Source of the DNA: Variovorax gossypii | GTDB lineage: Bacteria; Pseudomonadota; Gammaproteobacteria; Burkholderiales; Burkholderiaceae_C | DNA length: 64,000 nucleotides | Direction: 5' to 3' | Assembly (NCBI RefSeq): GCF_003965815.1 | Contig: NZ_RXOE01000005.1 | Span: 310,001 to 374,000 of the forward strand | Shown: one piece after another, positions 1-7,933 of the stretch | Layout: every line of letters begins with the position of its first letter | How positions within the stretch are numbered: the first letter of the stretch is position 1 | The notes under the pieces: generated by a model | What the model saw: only the letters and a program-made list of their open reading frames with translations | The model's database searches: none | Told to the model about the DNA's origin: nothing | Translations under genes and position numbers: made by a program

Positions 1-1
1 C

Positions 2-184
2 ATCGTCGCCATGTCCGACCCGGACGCCGAGGTCGAGGAAATCGTCCTGAAGGCACAAGCCCTGTGGGATGTGCTCCGGCGCTGCGGGGCGCCGCTCGGC
101 CCACGGCCGGGGACGGCGGCTGATGCGCAAGCGACGGTCTCGCAAGATCCGACACCGCTCCCGCCTTCTTCCAGCGATGGCTAG
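2..184 (+). CDS. C-terminal end of an unidentified protein (truncated by window edge)
   Basis: A reading frame enters from the left edge and ends at TAG 182-184. Its last 60 residues include an acidic stretch (SDPDAEVEEIV), a helix-like ALWDVLRRCG segment and a Pro/Ser-rich tail. I do not recognise the family. Its stop overlaps the start of the exporter gene at 177, which suggests translational coupling and a shared operon. That overlap is the main support for it being a real gene. Confidence 0.45.
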   Translation: MVAMSDPDAEVEEIVLKAQALWDVLRRCGAPLGPRPGTAADAQATVSQDPTPLPPSSSDG

Positions 185-1040
185 TGCACATGCCAACCGC
201 CGGGGGATCGCCCTCATGCTGGTGGCGATGTGCTGCTACGTGTTCAACGATGTCTTCGTGAAGCTGGCTGCGCAGCACCTGCCTCCCGGGCAGGTGCTTG
301 CCGTGCGCGGCCTCTTCGCCACTCTCTTCGTCCTGGTCGTAGCCTGGGGAGCACGTGCCCGATGGCGGACGGCACTGCGCCCCCTTGTCGGGGTGCGCTG
401 CGGGCTGGAGATCACGACAGCGCTCGCTTCCGTGCTCGCCTTGTCGCTGGTGCCGCTCGCCACCGTCAGCACGCTCATGATGACCGCGCCGCTCATGATT
501 GCCGTCACCGCGATGGCGCTGCGCTGGGAGCCCTGGCAAGGCAGCCGGCTCGTCGCCGCCGCCGCCGGCTTCGCGGGCGTCTTGCTGGTGATTCAGCCGG
601 CCACTCGACTTGATGTCCCGACTGCCGGCCATGTCTGCGCACTGCTGTGCGCTGCCTCGCTGGCCGGCCGTGACCTGGTGACGCGTCGCATCCCGGCAGG
701 GGTCCCCTCATCGCTCATCGCTGCCGCGACCACGCTCGCGGTCTGTCTGGCCGGTGCGCTCCTGGGTTTCACGGAGCAATGGATCGTGCCTACGCAACGT
801 GAAATCGCCGCGCTGGCCGCTGCCGCCAGCTGCGCGACGCTGGGCAGCTATGCGCTCATCGCCGCCTGCCGCGGCGTCGACCTGTCCGTCGTGACGCCCT
901 TTCGCTACAGCTTCATCGTCTGGGCCTTGCTGCTGGGGTACGCGATCTGGGGAGATGTGCCACAGCCTCTCGCAGCACTCGGCGCCGTCCTGATCCTCGC
1001 CTCGGGAGCGTTCACCATCTGGGCGGCGCGCCGCCCGTGA
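177..1040 (+). CDS. DMT superfamily (EamA-type) inner-membrane exporter
   Basis: A 287-residue integral membrane protein with about ten hydrophobic segments in two repeated halves, the usual size and topology of EamA/RhaT-type drug/metabolite transporters. The first half begins RRGIALMLVAMCCYVFNDVFVKLAA and the second half is bounded by a typical G-x-A-L-I-L-A-S-G motif near the C-terminus. I chose ATG 177 because the membrane protein begins directly after it; longer upstream starts would add a very basic non-membrane tail. It overlaps the preceding frame by 8 bases. The substrate is unknown; families of this kind export amino acids, metabolites or drugs. The XRE-cupin regulator on the opposite strand just downstream may control it, which is a guess from proximity. 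Confidence 0.85.
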   Translation: MASAHANRRGIALMLVAMCCYVFNDVFVKLAAQHLPPGQVLAVRGLFATLFVLVVAWGARARWRTALRPLVGVRCGLEITTALASVLALSLVPLATVSTLMMTAPLMIAVTAMALRWEPWQGSRLVAAAAGFAGVLLVIQPATRLDVPTAGHVCALLCAASLAGRDLVTRRIPAGVPSSLIAAATTLAVCLAGALLGFTEQWIVPTQREIAALAAAASCATLGSYALIAACRGVDLSVVTPFRYSFIVWALLLGYAIWGDVPQPLAALGAVLILASGAFTIWAARRP

Positions 1041-1110
1041 GCGAACGGGCGGACGCTGCAGATTCTGCTGCGCATGGGCTGGCCGGGGCACAAGGCCCGC
1101 GGATTCGCCT

Positions 1111-1776
1111 TCAATCCCGCAACGAGAAGACCGTGCACAGGCAGATGACCGGCGCTTCGCTGATCGTGTCCATGCCATGCGGTGCGCCTGCCTCGAACAG
1201 CAGCGAATCGCCCGGCCCGACCTCGACCACCTTCGCGCCGTAGCGATAGCTCAGGCGACCCGAGAGCACGTAGAGGAACTTGAGCCCGGCGTGCTGGCAC
1301 CCCGTGTCGGGCTCAGCCCCTTGTGCCAGGTGAATCAGATAGGGTTCAACGGCGAGCTTTCGGGATTGCAGGTGTCCCAGGAGTTCATAGCCGTAGCCTG
1401 CCATCGCACCCGCGCAATCGACGCGCAATCCCTTGCCAGCGGGCACGTGGCAGAAGTCGGCGCGGTCGAATCCATCGGCAAAAAAACGCGAAACAGCCAC
1501 GTTCAGTCCGCCGGCGATGCGCTCGAGCGTCTCGACCGAGGGAGAGACCAGGCCGCGTTCGACGCGCGAGAGCATGGAGGACGAAATGCCTGCGTGCTGT
1601 GCGAGCTGCCCGCCTGACACGCCGGACGCGATGCGAAGTGCCTTGATTTGTGCCCCGATACGCGAGGCGCAGGGGCTTCGCACCGGCGCCGCGGGTGCCT
1701 GCGGCGTCGTGAGCGACGCCGGGAGCCTGATCCGTCGTGCGGAAGGAAACGGCGATGCGACCTGCTTGCGTCCCAT
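1111..1776 (-). CDS. XRE-family regulator with C-terminal cupin domain
   Basis: A 221-residue cytoplasmic regulator. Residues about 40-95 form a helix-turn-helix (IGAQIKALRIASGVSGGQLAQHAG..SSMLSRVERG) and residues about 130-215 a cupin barrel (FLYVLSGRLSYRYG..VVEVGPGDSLLFEAGAPHG). This is the HTH_3-cupin_2 architecture of PuuR/SutR-like repressors, where the cupin senses a small ligand. The start at 1776 is chosen for its Shine-Dalgarno (AGAAGG about ten bases ahead); longer frames upstream lack one. It is convergent with the exporter and divergent from luxI. A dyad at 1911-1932 lies in the shared promoter region. Confidence 0.88.
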   Translation of the reverse strand: MGRKQVASPFPSARRIRLPASLTTPQAPAAPVRSPCASRIGAQIKALRIASGVSGGQLAQHAGISSSMLSRVERGLVSPSVETLERIAGGLNVAVSRFFADGFDRADFCHVPAGKGLRVDCAGAMAGYGYELLGHLQSRKLAVEPYLIHLAQGAEPDTGCQHAGLKFLYVLSGRLSYRYGAKVVEVGPGDSLLFEAGAPHGMDTISEAPVICLCTVFSLRD

Positions 1777-1910
1777 GCACTCAGCGCCTTCTTGTTCCGC
1801 CCGGTGCCAGCGGCACATGCACGGGAACGACCAGGCCCACCACGCGGACACCCGGGCGCCACTGCCGACGGTCACGGGGGAAGCGGAAGAAACGCATGAC
1901 AGGGCTTGGT

Positions 1911-1932
1911 AGAACAGGGGCCCGAGTGTTCT
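1911..1932. promoter_or_regulatory. Candidate operator: AGAACA-N10-TGTTCT dyad
   Basis: Perfect 6-base inverted arms (AGAACA 1911-1916, TGTTCT 1927-1932) with a 10-base spacer, in the 389-base gap between the XRE-cupin gene and luxI. The arm spacing is close to one helical turn, as for a dimeric regulator. It does not match a canonical lux box (CTG-N10-CAG). The rest of the gap (1777-2165) shows no convincing gene. Confidence 0.35.
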
Positions 1933-2165
1933 TCTCGCCGCCCTTTCTATCAACTGTTGCGCACCGCGTCATTTCCGTCCACAGCCTTCGCAGCCGGCGA
2001 ACCCGGTCGCCGCGGGTCTCGGTCCACCCCGCTTGCATCGGGTGCAAAAAGCCTGCGTACGCCGAACAGCCCCGACGCCTGCCGACACCCCTATCAACTC
2101 TGTCAGTTTCCGCGCGATTTTCATCAGGCTGTAATGCGGGCCTCATCGACCAGAGGGGAAACGCC

Positions 2166-2762
2166 ATGGAGATCATCGCAGGACGAGTCGACTCATTCTC
2201 CGCAGGACTGCTGTTCGACATGGCGCGCTACCGGCATCACGTCTTTGTCGAGAAGCTGGGCTGGCGGCTGCACACGCGGGCACGATTCGAGCTGGACGAG
2301 TTCGACCGGAAGGACACCATCTACCTGATCGCCCGCAATCCGAAGGGCGAGATCGTGGGTACAAGCCGCCTGCTGCCCACGCACCGGCCCTACCTGCTGG
2401 CCACGGTCTTCCCTCAACTCCTCGGGGATGTCCCGGCACCGTGCTCGCCGCAGATCTGGGAGCTGTCTCGCTTCGCCGCTGTCGACGGCGCGCACCTTGG
2501 AGGAAGCGAAGTCCCCTGCGAGTCCCCGCTTGCGCTGGAGATGCTGGGCGTGGCGATGCAGGTGGTCGCCAGGGAAGGCGGGCAGCGGCTGATCAGCGCC
2601 TCGCCCATGGGCATCGAGCGCATTCTCCGGCGGGCCGGCCTCTATGTGCATCGGATAGCGCCGCCGATGCTGGTCGAGGGGCAGTACCTGTTCGCCTGCT
2701 TCATCGACGTGGACAGCGCATGGCGTCCACTGCGGACCTCCTCCGGTCATGCGACCTCATGA
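2166..2762 (+). CDS. luxI: LuxI-family acyl-homoserine-lactone synthase
   Basis: A 198-residue cytoplasmic enzyme of normal LuxI length. It makes an N-acyl homoserine lactone from S-adenosylmethionine and acyl-ACP. The conserved residues are visible: R23, F27 and W33 in the N-terminal block, the E-L-D-E-F-D segment (D44, D47), the G-T-S-R-L strand, and W-E-L-S-R-F with its Glu and Arg. AGAGGGGAA sits ahead of ATG 2166. It is convergent with the luxR gene, with 41 bases between their 3' ends. Acyl chain length cannot be read from the sequence. Confidence 0.95.
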   Translation: MEIIAGRVDSFSAGLLFDMARYRHHVFVEKLGWRLHTRARFELDEFDRKDTIYLIARNPKGEIVGTSRLLPTHRPYLLATVFPQLLGDVPAPCSPQIWELSRFAAVDGAHLGGSEVPCESPLALEMLGVAMQVVAREGGQRLISASPMGIERILRRAGLYVHRIAPPMLVEGQYLFACFIDVDSAWRPLRTSSGHATS

Positions 2763-2803
2763 ACAGGCGCCCAGACCGGCCACGCCAAGAAGCCGTCGAC
2801 CGT

Positions 2804-3514
2804 TCAGTTCAGGACACCGAGGCGCGAGGAAAGTGCCACGGCCGAGTTCTTGTTGTTGGCGTGCAGCTTGGCGATGGCGTTGCGGAGGTGGTAGTTGACC
2901 GTCGACTTCGACATGCCGAGGATGACCGCGATCTCCGCACTCGTCTTGCCGTCGGCCGTCCAGCGCAACACCTCGACCTGCCGGCTTGTCAGCGGCTCCG
3001 ACCCCGCGAGCGGACTCTCTCCCAGGTGGTCCATGAGCGCACGGTGCGCGGTGTTCACCAGCCATTGGAGCCAGTGATCCTTGGCGCGCATCTCCGCGGC
3101 CGTGAGCGGTTCGCTCGATCTGGACAGAGACAGCATGCCAACGCGCGCATCGGGCTCAAAGACCGACTGCGCCCAGCCGATGCGAAGACCGAAGGAGCGC
3201 GCCTCGTCCCACATCTGCGGTGTCCTGCGGAACACCTGATCGCTCCAGATCACTGGTGCTGCGCTGCGCACGCCATGGGCAACGGTGGGGTCGATCTGCA
3301 GGTAGCCCGCCTCCAGATAGCGGTGACTCCAGCGCGCGTCGTAGGTGCTGAGCATCCGGGTCTGGGGCCGGGTGAAGGGCACGAAGGTGCGCAAGCCGTA
3401 GGCGCATTGCTCGAAACCGAGATGCCGCGCAGCCACGCTGATCTGCTCGAGGACCTGGGACGGCTCGCTTGCCTCGATCAAGCGACCGAGGACCTCTTGT
3501 GTCCAGTCGTTCAT
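2804..3514 (-). CDS. luxR: LuxR-family quorum-sensing regulator
   Basis: A 236-residue two-domain regulator. Residues about 10-165 form the autoinducer-binding domain, with the family signature W-x3-Y, D-P (in QIDPTV) and W in PVIWSD. Residues about 175-230 form a GerE-type helix-turn-helix (LTSRQVEVLRWTADGKTSAEIA..MSKSTVNYHLRNA). The start at 3514 has a GGGAAGAG ribosome site; an earlier in-frame ATG adds an unrelated tail. It is convergent with luxI, and its product presumably binds the lactone made by LuxI. No canonical lux box was found near either gene. Confidence 0.94.
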   Translation of the reverse strand: MNDWTQEVLGRLIEASEPSQVLEQISVAARHLGFEQCAYGLRTFVPFTRPQTRMLSTYDARWSHRYLEAGYLQIDPTVAHGVRSAAPVIWSDQVFRRTPQMWDEARSFGLRIGWAQSVFEPDARVGMLSLSRSSEPLTAAEMRAKDHWLQWLVNTAHRALMDHLGESPLAGSEPLTSRQVEVLRWTADGKTSAEIAVILGMSKSTVNYHLRNAIAKLHANNKNSAVALSSRLGVLN

Positions 3515-3759
3515 AGGTGCTCTTCCCACATCGCCGACGCCCTGATCTGATCGTGGGCGCAATGACTGCTCTCCAGCAGGTCCTTGTGGCAACGGCTGGA
3601 CAGTCTAGAAGCGCCACGCGCTCCCGAGACGGCAAATGACCACCATTTCTGCCAATCTCGCGCACCAGGACTTCGCGTTGCCGTGGGATTCAGCATGGGT
3701 TCAGGAAGATGGTTCGAACTGCGGTTCCGATCCCAATACGAAACCAATGACCTCCAGCG

Positions 3760-4737
3760 ATGCACAAGGTATGGCTCCTGCTGCTGCCCGGATTTCCCCT
3801 CGTCGACATCAGCGGCATGCTGAGCGTCTTCGAGGCGGCCAATAGCTTGCTCGAGCAGGAAGACCAGCCTGCAGCCTATGACGTGCGCCTGGCTTCTGCC
3901 TCAGGCGGTCCTGTCATTGGCTCCAGCGGCGTGTCGCTGTCCACGGATGCCTTGCCGCGTCAGCTCGCGGGCCGTACGAATACGCTTGTCGTCGCCCTCC
4001 GGCCGGATGTGTTGCCGGATGCCGGCGAAGCGGCGGACGCGCAGTACCTGCACGAATGGCTCATGAACAGCCGCGAGAGCCTGGTCCGCTGCGCCGTCCT
4101 GGGGCCCGGGACCCCGTTGTCACCGGTAGGCACTGTGCGGCTCCAGGACATCCCTGCGACACGCGCTCACTTGCAGTTGCGCGAAGAGAGCGCATCCCCG
4201 TTCACCGACCACATGGCCACGCAGGGTTGGCCAAGCATCGAGCCAGGCCAGGGGCTGGACCTGGCGCTGTCGTGGATCGAAGCCGACTGGGGAGAAGCGT
4301 TCGCGAACACGCTGGCCTCGCGCCTGCCGGATCCGCTCAGCGAGCGCTACGGCGTGAGGCGCTATCGCAGCGCGCTGATCGAGCAGCCCTCGGATGAGCC
4401 CAGGCTCGCCGGATTGCACCAGTGGATTGCGATGCATCTGCGCGAGGAGCTCGGCGTCGAGCGGCTGGCAAGGCAGATCCACATGTCCACGCGCTCGTTT
4501 GCGCGCTTCCATGTGCGCGCGACAGGCTTCACGCCGGGATGTGCCGTGCAGCAGATCCGTCTCGATTCGGCCTGCCGGCTCATCGAGACCAGCAAGCGCC
4601 CGCTCAAGGCCATCGCCGCGCAATGCGGCTACGGATCCCAGGAGGTGATGCGAAGGGTCTTTCTGCGCGGCCTGGGGATGACGCCGAGGGAATACCGGCG
4701 TCTTCACACAACGGCGAGCGGCGCCGGCCTCCCGTAG
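3760..4737 (+). CDS. GlxA family transcriptional regulator (DJ-1/PfpI-like domain plus AraC HTH)
   Basis: A 325-residue protein. The N-terminal about 180 residues look like the DJ-1/PfpI (class I glutamine amidotransferase-like) domain of GlxA regulators, starting VWLLLLPGFPLVDISGMLSVFEAAN. The C-terminal about 100 residues are an AraC/XylS double helix-turn-helix (LGVERLARQIHMSTRSFARFHVRATGFTP..AIAAQCGYGSQEVMRRVFLRGLGMTPREYRR). Its target is unknown. It is divergent from luxR and ends three bases before the parB stop codon on the other strand. Confidence 0.9.
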   Translation: MHKVWLLLLPGFPLVDISGMLSVFEAANSLLEQEDQPAAYDVRLASASGGPVIGSSGVSLSTDALPRQLAGRTNTLVVALRPDVLPDAGEAADAQYLHEWLMNSRESLVRCAVLGPGTPLSPVGTVRLQDIPATRAHLQLREESASPFTDHMATQGWPSIEPGQGLDLALSWIEADWGEAFANTLASRLPDPLSERYGVRRYRSALIEQPSDEPRLAGLHQWIAMHLREELGVERLARQIHMSTRSFARFHVRATGFTPGCAVQQIRLDSACRLIETSKRPLKAIAAQCGYGSQEVMRRVFLRGLGMTPREYRRLHTTASGAGLP

Positions 4738-4740
4738 CCG

Positions 4741-5679
4741 TCAACAGCGGGACAAGCTGCCGGCATCGCTATCCTCGGTCGCCCAGCACACCGGCCGCAG
4801 ATCCGCCAAGGGGAGCAGGACGCGCTTGCCATCACCGAAGCGAACCTCACCGACATTGCCCTCCTGCGCCTTGATGCGAAGAGTTCCACGCCGCCCACCG
4901 TGCTCCACCACCAGCACCGTGTGTCCGCCGCTGACCACCTTGGTTGCCTTGCTGCTGTTGGCCGATGATCCGGGGGAGCCTGCGGGGGCGGAACGCGGCA
5001 GGCTATCGCTCACCTCTTCCAGGTGCGCGCGGTTGATCGGCCCGCCTTGTGCCAGAAGTGCTTGAACCGCCTTTGGCCGCTCGCGGGCGACAGCCGCCAA
5101 CCGGTAGAGCATCCGCACATCGCCGCCGATCCTTCCCTCCTCCACCGCCCGCCGCAGTTCCTCCGGCGCATCTCCGAGCCTGGCAATCTCCGTGATGAAG
5201 GAGCGCGACTTGCCCAGCCTGCGTGCGATCTCGGCGCGGGAATGCCCCTCCTTCTCTCGCTGTGCGATGAAGGTGGACAGATCGAATGGAGACATGTCCT
5301 CGCGGTGCAGGTTCTCGGCCGCCTGTGCAAACGGGTCGATGCGTTCGTCCACGAAAGCCGGAATGGTGATCAGACCGGCACGGCGCGCGGCCCGCACCCT
5401 GCGCTCCCCACGGTTGACGATGTACCGGTTCGCCTGCGCCGGGTGGGATCGAAGGGACACCGGCTCCAGCACACCATGCTGGCGGATCGACTCGGCCAGT
5501 TCCGCGAGACCCGCCTCCCGTACGGCGCGACGCGGCTGTGCGGGGTCGAACTCGATGCTGTCCAGCGTCGCCTGCTGCGGTGCACCCGCCGCGGCGCGGA
5601 CGGCCGTCGCCTGCGCCAGCAGGTCGGTCGCTCTGAACTGCGAAAGCGCGCTCAGATCCAGGCTACCGTGCGCAATCAT
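4741..5679 (-). CDS. parB: ParB/KorB-like partition and regulatory DNA-binding protein
   Basis: A 312-residue ParB/RepB/Spo0J protein. Residues about 40-130 carry the ParB nuclease-like (CTPase) fold, with the E-N-L-H-R-E-D-M-S-P motif. A central helix-turn-helix follows (EGHSRAEIARRLGKSRSFITEIARL). The last about 55 residues (HTVLVVEHGGRRGTLRIK..VLLPLADLRPV) resemble the SH3-like C-terminal domain of IncP KorB, which suggests a combined role in partition and transcriptional control. Its ATG overlaps the parA TGA (5676-5679). A much longer open frame upstream in this register is a shadow of parA and neighbours. Confidence 0.93.
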   Translation of the reverse strand: MIAHGSLDLSALSQFRATDLLAQATAVRAAAGAPQQATLDSIEFDPAQPRRAVREAGLAELAESIRQHGVLEPVSLRSHPAQANRYIVNRGERRVRAARRAGLITIPAFVDERIDPFAQAAENLHREDMSPFDLSTFIAQREKEGHSRAEIARRLGKSRSFITEIARLGDAPEELRRAVEEGRIGGDVRMLYRLAAVARERPKAVQALLAQGGPINRAHLEEVSDSLPRSAPAGSPGSSANSSKATKVVSGGHTVLVVEHGGRRGTLRIKAQEGNVGEVRFGDGKRVLLPLADLRPVCWATEDSDAGSLSRC

Positions 5680-6464
5680 CCCTTCGTCTCCGCCCGTACC
5701 GCCTCGCCCGGATCTGCAATGCGTTGCTGCAACAGCTCGAACACCTGCAGCACTTCGAGGCTCGCCGCGCGTGCCGCACTCTTCGGCAGTTGCCATACCG
5801 GCACCCCCTCGGCCAATGCCTCGGGAATGGCCGACCGGATCGAGATCCGTGCCGGAACGACGAACTCCCGGAAATTCAGGGCCAGTTCCTGCATCGCCGC
5901 TTTCTGCCGCAGCGAATGCGGGTTGAAGCGGTTCAGCACGATCCCGGCCAGTCGCAACCGCGGGTTGTAGCGCTGCCGGATGCCGAAGATGGTCTTGAGC
6001 ATGTCCGTGACACCGTCGATGCTGTACTCCTCCAGTTCGATGGGACAGACGGCGGCCGTCGCCGCCATCAGCGCCGCGCTCATGCGCAGCCCCAGTGCCG
6101 GCGGCGTGTCGATCACGACCGCGTCGAAGTCCCGCGCCAGGCGGATCACGTTGTTGCGGAATGCGGGAATCACCTCCTCCGGCTTTGCAAGCTCGACATC
6201 GGCCAGCAGCCTTCCACCCGTCACCATCGCAATGGACTGCCCGCCAGTTGCCACCGTCGAGGTCCCGCCCTGCTCGAAGAGCTCGATCGTCTCGACGCCA
6301 GTCGCGAACCGACGCAGCGACTTGGTGCTGTTGGCCTGGGTGTCGAGATCGATCACGCACACCGATTGGCGATGCACATCGGACAGCCAGAATGCGTACA
6401 GCACGGCCAGCGTCGATTTGCCGACACCGCCTTTCTGATTGCCGAAGACGACCACATTGCCCAA
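5676..6464 (-). CDS. parA: ParA family partition ATPase
   Basis: A 262-residue ParA/MinD-type ATPase. The deviant Walker A motif is QKGGVGKST at residues 10-18, followed by D-L-D-T-Q-A-N (Walker A') and V-V-I-D-T-P-P (Walker B). With ParB it should position the element's DNA at cell division. There is no long N-terminal DNA-binding extension, so it resembles IncC2 or small ParA proteins. It is the first gene of a parAB operon and is divergent from the type IV secretion operon, with three GCGAATC repeats in the gap. Confidence 0.95.
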   Translation of the reverse strand: MGNVVVFGNQKGGVGKSTLAVLYAFWLSDVHRQSVCVIDLDTQANSTKSLRRFATGVETIELFEQGGTSTVATGGQSIAMVTGGRLLADVELAKPEEVIPAFRNNVIRLARDFDAVVIDTPPALGLRMSAALMAATAAVCPIELEEYSIDGVTDMLKTIFGIRQRYNPRLRLAGIVLNRFNPHSLRQKAAMQELALNFREFVVPARISIRSAIPEALAEGVPVWQLPKSAARAASLEVLQVFELLQQRIADPGEAVRAETKG

Positions 6465-6476
6465 GGCTTGCTCCTC

Positions 6477-6529
6477 GCGATTCGCTGGCTGCGCGGGGCC
6501 AATCGCGCGAATCTAGCGCCGCGAATCGC
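6477..6529. repeat. Three GCGAATC(GC) repeats between parA and the T4SS operon
   Basis: GCGATTCGC at 6477-6485 is the inverse of GCGAATCGC at 6521-6529, and GCGAATC occurs again at 6507-6513. All lie in the 127-base divergent promoter region. The arrangement fits an autoregulatory operator or a centromere-like site for the partition proteins. No canonical KorB operator was seen. Confidence 0.45.
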
Positions 6530-6591
6530 CGCACCGCCACTGACAAAAGAGACAGTCGACACGCGCGCAACCGCAGGTAGACAGTGCGGCC

Positions 6592-7158
6592 ATGCGAGCA
6601 ACGAATGGTCACTGCATTGGCACCATGCTGAAAGGCGGGCGAGCAGCCTGCCTCTCGCTGCGTGCCGCAGCCGGACTGATGGTCTGTGCGGGAAGCCTCT
6701 GCGCCCAGCCCCTGCCCGCTTCGGTGCAGGTGATTGCCCCATCCGAACAGACAGCCCGCGACAAGGAGCGCATCGATATTCTTCGCCAGGAGCTGAGAAA
6801 GTCGGAGGGGCAGCTCGAAAGCCTCGTGCGCCGCAGAGCCGAGCGTCTTGCCTTGTCCGACACGCAGGCCGTCAACGAAGCCGACGAACAACATGCTCGC
6901 CTGCTCGGCGATATCGCAGGCCTCAAGCGGGAGATGGCTTCGATGGTCCACGCAACCGGGCGTGCCCTGCCGACCAGGCCCGTCGCCGGCCACGGCCGGC
7001 ATCGCGCGATCGCGGGCTGGAACGAGTCCCCTGCCCCCTGGTGGGATGTCTACGGCAACGGCCAGGCGGCAAGACTGCCTGCATCGCCGGCTGCCGCACC
7101 CGCACCCTGGGCAGGGCCTGCAAACCGATCCCTTCCATCTGCCGGAGTAGCGCCATGA
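6592..7158 (+). CDS. Exported coiled-coil protein at the head of the T4SS operon
   Basis: A 188-residue protein of unknown function. An N-terminal hydrophobic segment ending near CAGSLCAQP looks like a signal peptide. Residues about 55-115 are rich in charged heptad-like sequence (DKERIDILRQELRKSEGQLESLV), suggesting a coiled coil, and the tail is Pro/Ala-rich. It overlaps virB2 by an ATGA junction, so it belongs to the transfer operon. It is not a recognisable VirB1 transglycosylase. A role as a periplasmic accessory of the transfer channel is inferred from position only. Confidence 0.7.
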   Translation: MRATNGHCIGTMLKGGRAACLSLRAAAGLMVCAGSLCAQPLPASVQVIAPSEQTARDKERIDILRQELRKSEGQLESLVRRRAERLALSDTQAVNEADEQHARLLGDIAGLKREMASMVHATGRALPTRPVAGHGRHRAIAGWNESPAPWWDVYGNGQAARLPASPAAAPAPWAGPANRSLPSAGVAP

Positions 7159-7532
7159 CCGCATACCTGGTTCACAGTTCGCCCCCCTCCACCCGGGCCG
7201 GAGGCGTCGCCGAATCGGCAGGGGCAAGCTCGGCGCATGCAGGCCGTCGACGCTTCAGCCGCCGCACGCTCCTGCGGGTCACGGTGTTCGCAGCCCTCCT
7301 TCCCGCCATCGCCTTCGGAGGCAGTCCCTTCGCCACCGGCGCGAACGCCACTCAGCAGCAACTGGTGGCCATCCTGACGCCGCTGGCGGCAGTCGCCGTG
7401 ATGGTTTCCGGGGCCATGGCCTGGTTCGGACGCCTGAGCTGGTGGTGGATGGTCGCCGTGGTGATCGGGACCGTGCTGGTCTTCGGCGGTCCGCAGATCG
7501 TGTCCTGGATCCGGGGCCTGTTCGGGGTCTGA
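7155..7532 (+). CDS. virB2: VirB2/TrbC-type conjugative pilin
   Basis: A 125-residue pilin precursor. A long basic N-terminal leader (residues about 1-65, ending at a possible A-x-A site near GANA) is followed by two hydrophobic segments, LVAILTPLAAVAVMVSGAMAW and WWWMVAVVIGTVLVF, separated by a short G-R loop. This is the VirB2 hairpin. The mature subunit would assemble into the transfer pilus. ATG 7155 overlaps the preceding stop by four bases and is followed by virB3 after 11 bases. Confidence 0.88.
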   Translation: MTAYLVHSSPPSTRAGGVAESAGASSAHAGRRRFSRRTLLRVTVFAALLPAIAFGGSPFATGANATQQQLVAILTPLAAVAVMVSGAMAWFGRLSWWWMVAVVIGTVLVFGGPQIVSWIRGLFGV

Positions 7533-7543
7533 GGAGACAGAAG

Positions 7544-7909
7544 ATGAGCCGCTGCCTGGGCATCGTCGCCGACCCTCTCTTCGTGGGCATGACGCGGCCC
7601 CCGATGGTCTGCGGCGTGACCTATGCAGCCATGATGTTCAACATCGTCGTCACCACCGAGTCGTTCATCGTCACCACGAATCTCGCCTGGCTGCTGGCCT
7701 TCGTGCCGGTCCATGGGGTGCTCTACCTGGTGTGCCTCTACGAGCCGAGGTTCTTCGATCTGCTGCAGCTGTGGGGACGCACGCGTCTGCCAGCCCTTCT
7801 GGTTGGCAACCTGCGGTTCTGGCGCGCCAGCTCGTACAGCCCGCTGGTGGTGGATTTGCCGGATCTTCGCGGCCGCCGGCGCTCCTGCTGCGCCGACGTG
7901 TTCATCTAG
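7544..7909 (+). CDS. virB3: VirB3 inner-membrane T4SS protein
   Basis: A 121-residue membrane protein with the family opening D-P-L-F-V-G-M-T-R-P-P followed by two transmembrane segments (MMFNIVVTTESFIV and LAWLLAFVPVHGVLYLVCLYEPR). VirB3 anchors near VirB4 at the inner membrane and is needed for pilus assembly. A GGAG sequence precedes the ATG. The last 20 residues are basic and Cys-containing, longer than the family core. Confidence 0.88.
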   Translation: MSRCLGIVADPLFVGMTRPPMVCGVTYAAMMFNIVVTTESFIVTTNLAWLLAFVPVHGVLYLVCLYEPRFFDLLQLWGRTRLPALLVGNLRFWRASSYSPLVVDLPDLRGRRRSCCADVFI

Positions 7910-7933
7910 ACGCCCAGCCCAGGGACGTGCGCG

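Noticed and set aside
6592..7158. VirB1 lytic transglycosylase at the head of the T4SS operon
   Set aside because: The protein is a coiled-coil exported protein without a transglycosylase Glu motif. VirB1 appears to be absent from this operon.
4741..7227. An 828-codon open frame on the minus strand
   Set aside because: Only its last 312 codons are ParB. The rest is the antisense or alternative frame of the 6592 gene and parA, and parA's own frame fits its conserved motifs.
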